NCBI GenBank assembly: GCA_030951095.1
Contig: JAUZQI010000037.1
Span: 1-9,751 of the forward strand
Reading direction: 5' to 3'
DNA: 9,751 nt
Source of the DNA: Mariprofundus sp.
GTDB taxonomy: Bacteria > Pseudomonadota > Zetaproteobacteria > Mariprofundales > Mariprofundaceae
This document shows positions 1 to 5,314 of this stretch, one piece after another; the stretch's first letter is position 1, and each line of letters opens with the position of its first letter. A model generated the notes under the pieces. The model saw nothing but the letters and a program-made list of their open reading frames with translations, did no database searches and was not told where the DNA came from. Made by a program: the position numbers and the translations under genes.

Positions 1-52
1 ATGAGTCACGCGAATGTGCTGGGTTTTTCAGGGTATTCTTAGGGGAAACTCG

Positions 53-78
53 GAATAAGTGTCTCCATTCACTTATTC
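53..78. repeat. 9-bp inverted repeat, hairpin downstream of the lipoprotein gene
   Basis: GAATAAGTG at 53-61 is followed by an 8-base loop and then its exact reverse complement CACTTATTC at 70-78. The stem is AT-rich and no T-tract follows on either strand, so it is not a good intrinsic terminator by itself. It lies about 90 bases beyond a stronger hairpin at 169-195, in DNA with no recognisable gene. It could be part of a 3' untranslated region, a protein-binding palindrome or a repeat remnant. The sequence does not decide between these. Confidence 0.4.
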
Positions 79-168
79 AGTACATGAAGAAAAAAGTGTC
101 ATTTTCCCTTCACTCACAAAATCAAGCGCTTACGCGTTTTATTTTGGCGGCCCGTCCATGAGCCGCAC

Positions 169-195
169 GGATGCTCTGGCTTTTTCAGAGCATCC
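169..195. terminator. Perfect 10-bp stem-loop after the lipoprotein gene, possible terminator
   Basis: GGATGCTCTG (169-178), a 7-base loop, and CAGAGCATCC (186-195) form a perfect 10-bp stem. It starts 11 bases after the stop codon of the minus-strand lipoprotein gene, the usual place for a transcription end. Read on the minus strand, no U-tract follows, so a classical Rho-independent terminator is incomplete there. Read on the plus strand it is followed by TTAGCTTTTGC, a weak T-rich tail, so it might instead serve a plus-strand gene lying before the window, or act in both directions. It may also simply protect the 3' end of the message. The stem is certain; the role is inferred. Confidence 0.5.
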
Positions 196-206
196 TTAGC
201 TTTTGC

Positions 207-1214
207 TTATTCCTGATGACGTTCACGCAATACAAACGTCATAGAAGGATTGTTACGCCCGCGCTGCAGGTTTACATAGATATTATCACCAGCGGCCAGC
301 ACGGCACTGATGCGTGAAGATAGGTGACGCACCATATTATACAGATTATGGCCATCCCAGGCCCATAACGTGGATGGCACGGCTTCATCAGCAATCCATA
401 ACCACTGACGTGCTTCATCCCAGGCTAAATCAACCGGGTGGCGTAATTCCTCTCGCTGCAGCCAGGTTTCCAACTGTGGTTTATCACCCTGATCATCAAA
501 CCTGAGAATTTTTCCCGAGCCTGATTCGGCAAGTAAAAACGAACCATCCTGCATGCGTTCGATATCAGCAATCGAAGCAAATGATGCAGCTCCGAATGTA
601 TGCCCCATTTTTACAGCATCTTCAGGAACAACATTTAACCATCCTTTTTCCCTGTGCAGCACACTCAACTGACGAGCTCGAATATCCAGCCGGTACAGAC
701 TACCGCCTGTTGTCGCGTCGGCCAGATAGGCAAAGTGCTGATCAGCAGAAAAGGCTATGGCCCGATGAGCAAAACGACCGGCAAACCGGAACGGTGCAAT
801 CCCGGGATGTGTACTCTCCCGTGTCACCGGATTCACGCGCTGATCATCAGGGAAATGATCTGGCTGAACCATGCGCCAGATGCCTCCCTGATCACTTCCT
901 TCAGCTATCCACAGGGAAGCATCCGGAGCAATGCGTAGTCCGTTGACATTGCGCAGACCCTGAACCAGTAGATGCGTTCGCCCACTTTCAGTATGCAATG
1001 CCGCCACACTGGCCAAAGGAGAGAATTCACTGACTTCACTACCAAAGTAAAGCCAGCGACCATCCGATGATAAAACAATCTGATTGGGCATAAGCTGCTT
1101 CCACGCCCCCAACGAATGGTAAATCCAGCCCGGCGCAATCACCAGGCCTGCTCCGTTCACCTGACAGCCAGCCAGTACAAATAATATAACAAGGAATGTA
1201 GACAGATATTTCAT
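207..1214 (-). CDS. Putative lipoprotein with an SMP-30/NHL-like beta-propeller
   Basis: The 335-residue product starts with a lipoprotein signal peptide: Lys at residue 2, a hydrophobic stretch at about 4-16, and the lipobox LAGC with the acceptor Cys at 17. The residue after the Cys is Gln rather than Asp, which by the usual rule favours the outer membrane. The mature part has repeated propeller-like blades, each with an aromatic-hydrophobic strand and an Asp-Gly or Pro-Asp turn: PNQIVLSSDGRWLYF (43-57), NGLRIAPDASLWIAEGSD (91-108), a blade at about 150-177, DIERMQDGSFLLAESGSGK (217-235) and a blade at about 259-287. This pattern resembles the SMP-30/gluconolactonase and strictosidine-synthase-like superfamily. 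No catalytic metal site can be assigned with confidence, so the substrate is unknown. The ATG start is chosen because it opens the signal peptide; no clear Shine-Dalgarno precedes it. It lies downstream of an AT-rich gap carrying an inverted-repeat element and is probably transcribed separately from crcB. Confidence 0.75.
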   Translation of the reverse strand: MKYLSTFLVILFVLAGCQVNGAGLVIAPGWIYHSLGAWKQLMPNQIVLSSDGRWLYFGSEVSEFSPLASVAALHTESGRTHLLVQGLRNVNGLRIAPDASLWIAEGSDQGGIWRMVQPDHFPDDQRVNPVTRESTHPGIAPFRFAGRFAHRAIAFSADQHFAYLADATTGGSLYRLDIRARQLSVLHREKGWLNVVPEDAVKMGHTFGAASFASIADIERMQDGSFLLAESGSGKILRFDDQGDKPQLETWLQREELRHPVDLAWDEARQWLWIADEAVPSTLWAWDGHNLYNMVRHLSSRISAVLAAGDNIYVNLQRGRNNPSMTFVLRERHQE

Positions 1215-1530
1215 GGCTTTAATGTGTACCGTTACTGTCTTGCAGACAAGTGCCTAAAGTTAATGTCAGAAGAGCTACTTGCAAAAATTGTGAACGGCGA
1301 TTTACTTCCCCACTCCGGCGCATTGTCGAACTGGAATTTCGGAGAATGGAAGCACCATGCTCCTCATTCCATTTCAAAAATTCACTCGACGTGGAATTGA
1401 AACTCATCCACTCAGACTTTTGCAAGTGGCTCTAAATAAAATAAATTCATGTAGTACATTATATAATTTGCGATAACTATTTATTTTAAATCGATTATTT
1501 TATATAAACTTATTCCTGTGAAACAAGCCA
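1215..1530. other. AT-rich intergenic region between crcB and the lipoprotein gene
   Basis: This 316-base gap holds no convincing gene. Its half nearer crcB (about 1434-1530) is very AT-rich. On the minus strand it contains a TATAAT hexamer at 1463-1458 that could be a -10 box for the lipoprotein gene, but no good -35 box stands 17 bases upstream. The same spot also reads TATAAT on the plus strand (1462-1467), so the match may be chance in AT-rich DNA. The other half contains the inverted-repeat element at 1271-1433, which would lie in the 5' leader if transcription starts near 1450. Short open frames on both strands here coincide with that element and look accidental. Confidence 0.5.
1271..1433. 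repeat. 163-bp sequence bounded by 16-bp terminal inverted repeats (MITE-like)
   Basis: AGAGCTACTTGCAAAA at 1271-1286 is matched by TTTTGCAAGTGGCTCT at 1418-1433. Reverse-complemented, the latter is AGAGCCACTTGCAAAA, identical at 15 of 16 positions. The interior is too short for a transposase and has no recognisable protein. It contains an imperfect direct repeat (TCGAACTGGAATT at 1326-1338, TCGACGTGGAATT at 1386-1398) and a short hairpin-forming stretch around 1345-1372. No clear target-site duplication is seen in the flanks. The arrangement fits a miniature inverted-repeat element or the decayed remnant of an insertion sequence. I cannot name the parent family. It is unrelated in sequence to the larger element at 3238-3517. 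Confidence 0.5.
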
Positions 1531-1560
1531 TTATAAAACCCTGGCGAGCTGAACGCCAAG
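1531..1560 (-). terminator. Terminator-like hairpin overlapping the crcB 3' end
   Basis: Read on the minus strand, CTTGGCG (1560-1554), a 7-base loop and CGCCAGG (1546-1540) form a 7-bp GC-rich stem with one G-T pair. GTTTTATAA (1539-1531) follows directly and includes the crcB stop codon. A GC stem followed by a run of T is the form of an intrinsic terminator. Here it would end the rarA-crcB transcript within the last codons of crcB. The T-run is short (four), so termination may be partial. Confidence 0.45.
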
Positions 1561-1908
1561 CCATGTGAGTAGCAGACAGATCATGACCTGACCAATAATA
1601 TTGCCAAAGGCAAGCGAAAAAGCACCTTCCTGTAACAACCGGATTGATTCAAGCGAATAGGTTGAGAAGGTGGTAAATGCACCGAGAAAACCAACGGTGA
1701 TGGCCAACCTAACCAGTTCGCTGGCTGTTGAGCGTTCTATCAACCAGACAAAGAGGAACCCGAGCAGGAAACTACCGAGGGCATTCACCGCAAATGTGCC
1801 CCATGGAAAAGCGCCACCTGCCATTTTTTGTACACCGGATGCAACCAGCCAGCGTATGACAGCACCTGCCGCTCCCCCGATTGCCACCGCTGCAAGCTGT
1901 CGCATCAT
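1531..1908 (-). CDS. crcB: CrcB/Fluc fluoride ion channel
   Basis: This 125-residue inner-membrane protein matches the CrcB/Fluc family in length and signature. Family members form antiparallel dimers that let fluoride leave the cytoplasm. Four hydrophobic segments lie at about 5-25, 35-57, 65-90 and 97-122. The first has GGAAGAVIRW (11-20) with the conserved Arg19. The second has FAVNALGSF with the conserved Asn42. The third has GFLGAFTTFSTYS (73-85), the core motif around the central Na+ site and the 'Phe-box' region; Phe81 occupies the first Phe-box position, whereas the second is Tyr84 instead of the Phe of the well-studied Fluc proteins. The ATG start overlaps the rarA stop in ATGA (1905-1908) and has GAGGG 7 bases upstream. 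A second ATG follows immediately (1905-1903). With no leader of its own there is no room for a fluoride riboswitch, so expression probably follows rarA. A terminator-like hairpin covers its end. Confidence 0.95.
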   Translation of the reverse strand: MMRQLAAVAIGGAAGAVIRWLVASGVQKMAGGAFPWGTFAVNALGSFLLGFLFVWLIERSTASELVRLAITVGFLGAFTTFSTYSLESIRLLQEGAFSLAFGNIIGQVMICLLLTWLGVQLARVL

Positions 1909-3218
1909 GATGTTTCCCTCATACTGGCCCTACGTTCATCCAGCCAATCCATACGCTCCTTAAGCGAGCGTTCAAAACCGCGACCGTTGGGTGAATACAG
2001 TTGTGCCAACGCTACACCATCGGGAAAATGCTGTTGTTCGACAACGCCATCCTTGCTGTTGTGCGCATACTTATAACCCGCACCATGGCCCAACTGTTTC
2101 ATAAGATTGGTCGGAGCATTACGCAGGTGCATAGGCACTTCGCTTTGTTGTGTCTGCCTGGCCAGTTTGCGTGCAGCCTTCTCAGCCATATATGTCGCAT
2201 TACTTTTGGCCGCCAGAGCCAGATAAATGACCACCTCAAATAACCCCTGCTCTCCTTCCGGCGAACCGAGAATTTCATACATACGGTGCGCATCCAGCGC
2301 TACATTCAATGCCTTTGGATCAGCCAGCCCGATATCTTCTGTCGCCATTCTGATTAGACGGCGTGCAATATATAACGGTTGCTCACCCGTCTCCAGCATG
2401 CGTGCCAGCCAATATAATGCAGCGTCGACATCTGAATCCCGAATACACTTATGCAAAGCTGAAATCAGATCATAGTGGCTATCACCGTCACGATCATAAC
2501 GTGCTGCCCGCCGAAAACTTTGGGCCAGTGCATCATGCTTTGTCCAGCATCGTTGCGTATCAGTGTCAAATAATGATTCCAGCGCATTCAGACCATATCG
2601 CGCATCGCCATCCGAACTTGCAGCAAGCGCTTTCAAAGCATCGGATTCTATATCAAAAGCAGGTGAAAGCTGTTGCAAATACAGGCAGGAACGCTCCAGA
2701 ATCGATGTGATATCCTTTGTTTCCAATGCCTTGAGAACAACCACTCGACAACGCGACAACAATGCATTGTTCAATGAGAACGAGGGGTTTTCAGTCGTTG
2801 CCCCAACCAGAACGAGCGTGCCATCTTCAATATATGGCAGCAAAACATCCTGTTGTGCTTTATTAAAACGGTGAATTTCATCCAAAAACAGCAGCCACGT
2901 TCGCCCTTCATTCCGGGCTTGTTTGACTATAGCCTGAATCTCCGCCTTGCCCGCTGATACGGCAGAGAGATGAGCAAACGGTAATACAGCCGCATCGGCC
3001 ATCAATGTTGCCAGCGTGGTCTTGCCGACACCCGGTGGCCCCCAGAATACGCAAGAGCAACTGCGCCCCTCCTTGATCATGCTGGCAAACCATGAATTCG
3101 ACCGGGTCAAATCCTGTTGGCCGGCAATATCCTCCAGGCTGCGAGGGCGCATGCGACTGGCCAGCGGTTCGGCAACGTCCGTTGCCACTGGCTCCAGTAA
3201 AGAAACCTGTTTGCTCAC
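1905..3218 (-). CDS. rarA: Replication-associated recombination protein A (RarA/MgsA), AAA+ ATPase
   Basis: From the GTG at 3218 the product has 437 residues, close to the 447 of E. coli RarA. This tetrameric AAA+ ATPase, related to clamp-loader subunits and eukaryotic WRNIP1/Mgs1, acts on stalled replication forks and single-strand/duplex junctions. Visible motifs in this numbering: PLASRMRPRSLEDIAGQQ near residues 18-35, Walker A GPPGVGKT (60-67), Walker B with DEIHRFNK starting at Asp113, sensor-1 GATTENPSF, the arginine-finger segment ALLSRCRVVVL, and the C-terminal family motif VPMHLRNAPTNLMKQLGHG. The frame continues upstream to an ATG at 3278, but residues before about 3236 would come from the inserted MITE, so that start is rejected. 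The GTG has no good Shine-Dalgarno. A GTG at 3188 is a possible alternative, and the ATG at 3152 would lose the conserved PLAxR. Without the MITE, GTG 3218 would lie 16 bases after the fadL stop, compatible with coupled translation. It overlaps crcB by 4 bases. Confidence 0.93.
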   Translation of the reverse strand: MSKQVSLLEPVATDVAEPLASRMRPRSLEDIAGQQDLTRSNSWFASMIKEGRSCSCVFWGPPGVGKTTLATLMADAAVLPFAHLSAVSAGKAEIQAIVKQARNEGRTWLLFLDEIHRFNKAQQDVLLPYIEDGTLVLVGATTENPSFSLNNALLSRCRVVVLKALETKDITSILERSCLYLQQLSPAFDIESDALKALAASSDGDARYGLNALESLFDTDTQRCWTKHDALAQSFRRAARYDRDGDSHYDLISALHKCIRDSDVDAALYWLARMLETGEQPLYIARRLIRMATEDIGLADPKALNVALDAHRMYEILGSPEGEQGLFEVVIYLALAAKSNATYMAEKAARKLARQTQQSEVPMHLRNAPTNLMKQLGHGAGYKYAHNSKDGVVEQQHFPDGVALAQLYSPNGRGFERSLKERMDWLDERRASMRETS

Positions 3219-3237
3219 GCCGGTTTTATCATATCTA

Positions 3238-3517
3238 GGGCCTGTCCACATTAATTCTGGCTGTAGCGATATAACCATTTTTGTTTCGCTTCATGGCATT
3301 TTGAGTGAAGTGTGCCGAATGCCCATAAGCGAGAAATAACGTAGCAGGGCGCAAAAATGGCATATCCCGCTGGGCTGAGCCCTGGCCTGATTCAAAATCA
3401 CCAAGACCATTCTGCGTTGCTCGTTGCTTATTTGGAACAACCAAATCTCACTCCTTGCGCCTTGACTGGCCTAATTCGGGACAACAGCGCTTCAATCAGA
3501 TACGTGTGAACAGGCTC
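3238..3517. mobile_element. 280-bp MITE-like element with terminal inverted repeats, inserted between fadL and rarA
   Basis: The left end GGGCCTGTCCACA (3238-3250) and the right end TGTGAACAGGCTC (3505-3517, reverse complement GAGCCTGTTCACA) match at 11 of 13 positions. Each end is flanked outward by TA (3236-3237 and 3518-3519), consistent with a TA target duplication. There is no transposase; 280 bp is the size of a miniature inverted-repeat element mobilised in trans. Inside are a perfect hairpin (ATTTGG, AACAA, CCAAAT; 3430-3446), a small GGGC/GCCC stem (3372-3382) and a tandem GTTGC motif near 3415-3427. The composition resembles a repeat family I recall from proteobacterial genomes, but I cannot confirm that without a search. 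TA-duplicating elements include the IS630/Tc1 group; an IS5-type origin is the other option. It now separates rarA from the upstream genes and may add promoter or termination activity. Confidence 0.75.
3430..3446. repeat. Perfect 6-bp hairpin inside the MITE
   Basis: ATTTGG (3430-3435) and CCAAAT (3441-3446) are exact complements around a 5-base AACAA loop. It is immediately preceded by a direct repeat of GTTGC. Such internal hairpins are often kept in families of non-coding mobile repeats. It is too AT-rich and lacks the T-run for a terminator. Confidence 0.4.
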
Positions 3518-4632
3518 TAATCGAATTCGTTGGAAACGGACATCATCAGACTCTGCCTGCGATCACGATAACCGCCTGCAAAAGCACCGGTAGCCGTTTC
3601 CTTGCTAAAATAAACATACTGGTAAGCGACATCCATATGCAAGCCAAACAGGTCTCCGCCGGCACCAATACTGATTCGATGTCCATCCTGATCAGCAATC
3701 AGAGGACTGAAATTCTGGCTGCGATTCGCAGCCTGTTCATAGGCATAACCTACACGGAACTGGGTATTCTCTCGCCAGGTCCAGCTCAGACCGGCCATCA
3801 CTGTCAATGTATCGCGCAAATTCAGTATATTGGGCTGTGAAATCAAGCCGGCTTTGACAATATTCATGTCTTTCAAGGCAGACCAGCGAGTCCATTTTAC
3901 ATCGGTTTCCAAACGCCAGACATCAGCAAAATCATGCGCGATGCCGGCACTGACATAGTCCGGCAGTTTAAACGACAACGTATCATTGGCCTGGCCGGAC
4001 ATATTGACCTGTGCCCCCGAGCGGAACATCGCCCCAACGGACCATGCCGGTATCGGTTTCCACATCAATGAAGCGTGGCCTCCAAAAGAAGTGAAACTAT
4101 TACCCTGAAAGGATTGCACTCCCTGGGTCATGGTAGCTCGGGTAATATACCAGTCGGCACCCAGCCCTACAGCCAGATCACTGCTCACAGCATAAACAAA
4201 ATCAAACGTGCTATGATCCACCGTTAACTTGGTGATACCGCTGTTAGCGGGAAAGGCTACGTCCCAGTCATTATTGACAATATACAGGGGAGAAAAACCG
4301 AAACCGGCTGCCAGCCTGCCATCCACGGGAGCCCAACTCGCATAAATCGAGCCGGTAAAGGGTTCCGTGCCGTTATTGGGGGCGTTGAACAAGGATGTTT
4401 CTACAGACGAGTCACGGTAATCAAGACGACCGCTGCCCATAATCGAAACACCTGATTGCCATGCAATGCCTGCAGGGTTGTAAATAAGTGCCGACGCATC
4501 CGTGGCCGATGCTACAAAGGCATTGGCTACACCTGCAGCACTGGCCGACTGATTGGGCTGTTCAAAACCTCCGGCCTGTACGGCTGTGCCTGCGATCAAA
4601 AACACAAGCAAAAATATTATAACTCGTTTCAT
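3517..4632 (-). CDS. FadL/OmpP1-family outer membrane transport protein
   Basis: The 371-residue product has a Sec signal peptide (Lys2-Arg3, hydrophobic core 4-16, likely cleavage after AVQA at residue 20) and the N-terminal FadL signature: an alternating small-residue stretch SASAAGVANAFVASATDASA followed by YNPAG (51-55). In family members this segment forms the plug ('hatch') of a 14-stranded outer-membrane barrel that takes up long-chain fatty acids or other hydrophobic compounds. The rest is amphipathic strands rich in aromatic residues, as expected for a barrel. It is shorter than E. coli FadL (about 420-450), as in many OmpP1-like members, so the substrate is uncertain and I give no gene symbol. 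The ATG has AAGGAT 5 bases upstream (4643-4638) and lies 13 bases after lolA, so it is probably in the same transcript. The protein ends SNEFD, one residue past the Phe usually terminal in barrels. Its TAG stop straddles the edge of the MITE at 3238-3517. Confidence 0.88.
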   Translation of the reverse strand: MKRVIIFLLVFLIAGTAVQAGGFEQPNQSASAAGVANAFVASATDASALIYNPAGIAWQSGVSIMGSGRLDYRDSSVETSLFNAPNNGTEPFTGSIYASWAPVDGRLAAGFGFSPLYIVNNDWDVAFPANSGITKLTVDHSTFDFVYAVSSDLAVGLGADWYITRATMTQGVQSFQGNSFTSFGGHASLMWKPIPAWSVGAMFRSGAQVNMSGQANDTLSFKLPDYVSAGIAHDFADVWRLETDVKWTRWSALKDMNIVKAGLISQPNILNLRDTLTVMAGLSWTWRENTQFRVGYAYEQAANRSQNFSPLIADQDGHRISIGAGGDLFGLHMDVAYQYVYFSKETATGAFAGGYRDRRQSLMMSVSNEFD

Positions 4633-4645
4633 AGGGTATCCTTAT

Positions 4646-5314
4646 TCACTGACTGGCTGAACGTATATCCAACACATCCACATCAGCAGGTGGCGTAAAA
4701 CTAAATAGATTTGCTGCAGGTGCAACGTAAGAGCATTCGGACAGGTACATCTGGTTACGATTTCCCAGCATATCCTGGCGCTCGATATAAATCAGATTTC
4801 CATGTTTTGAGAAGCCCAGCCACACCTCGGGTGACTTTTCAATCGATACCTGAAAACGGCGGATATCCAGTGTTTTATCATACCCCTGCTTCAACATCCT
4901 GATTTCAGATGGCTTGATTTGTCCGTTCAGCAACCGCATGACAGCCGGATCGACAGACTCCAGATTATTTAAACGTTCCGCCTGCATCAAATCAGGCTCA
5001 TAATGCCAGATGATTTGACCATCGCCGATATAGAGCTGCTCATAGGGTTTCTGATACTGCCAGCGAAATCGTTTCGGCTTTAATATTGCCAGCGTACCCG
5101 AATACTGTTCATCACCACCGTCACTGAATACCATCAACTGATCAAAACGGCAGGAAAAACCACTCAGCTTTGATAAACGCCTGATACTGTTATCAAAAAA
5201 AACACTTTTCGTGTTGAGCCCTTCCGCTTTTCGATCCTGCTTGACCGTGGTAGCCGTAGCAGAACTCGCAAACAAGCCCATGGCAACCCATAAAACAAAC
5301 ATACGCAGTTTCAA
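4646..5314 (-). CDS. lolA: Outer-membrane lipoprotein carrier protein LolA
   Basis: LolA is the periplasmic chaperone that takes lipoproteins from the LolCDE ABC transporter and delivers them to the outer membrane. The 222-residue product has a signal peptide (hydrophobic 5-18, likely cleavage near ATA at 19-21) and the family pattern: GTLAILKPKRFRWQYQKP (73-90) containing the conserved Arg of the lipid-binding cavity, YIGDGQIIWHYEPDLMQAE (95-113), and near the C terminus FSFTPPADVDVLDIR. The start is TTG at 5314, overlapping the ftsK TGA in TTGA (5311-5314). It is supported by GGTGATC just upstream, which extends the anti-Shine-Dalgarno match. An in-frame ATG at 5302 is an alternative four codons later, with no visible ribosome-binding site. 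The ftsK-lolA pairing is classical in proteobacteria. Coupled translation with ftsK is likely. Confidence 0.93.
   Translation of the reverse strand: MKLRMFVLWVAMGLFASSATATTVKQDRKAEGLNTKSVFFDNSIRRLSKLSGFSCRFDQLMVFSDGGDEQYSGTLAILKPKRFRWQYQKPYEQLYIGDGQIIWHYEPDLMQAERLNNLESVDPAVMRLLNGQIKPSEIRMLKQGYDKTLDIRRFQVSIEKSPEVWLGFSKHGNLIYIERQDMLGNRNQMYLSECSYVAPAANLFSFTPPADVDVLDIRSASQ

Noticed and set aside
3..161. A plus-strand frame open from the window edge to TGA at 159-161, just before the hairpin at 169-195
   Set aside because: Only 52 codons, no recognisable motif, unremarkable codon use, and it spans the 53-78 inverted repeat. It could be the end of a gene from the left, but nothing supports it.
1250..1435. 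61-residue plus-strand frame with a Cys-X2-Cys motif, and a 68-residue minus-strand frame over the same DNA
   Set aside because: Both coincide with the inverted-repeat element at 1271-1433, neither has a convincing ribosome-binding site, and the Cys pair is isolated.
1909..1960. Fluoride riboswitch directly upstream of crcB
   Set aside because: This stretch is the coding end of rarA and crcB overlaps it; no separate leader exists.
3235..3444. 69-residue minus-strand frame inside the MITE
   Set aside because: It lies wholly in the mobile repeat, its stop falls on the insertion junction, and it has no transposase-like motif. It is probably an accidental frame of the kind annotated as hypothetical in repeat copies.
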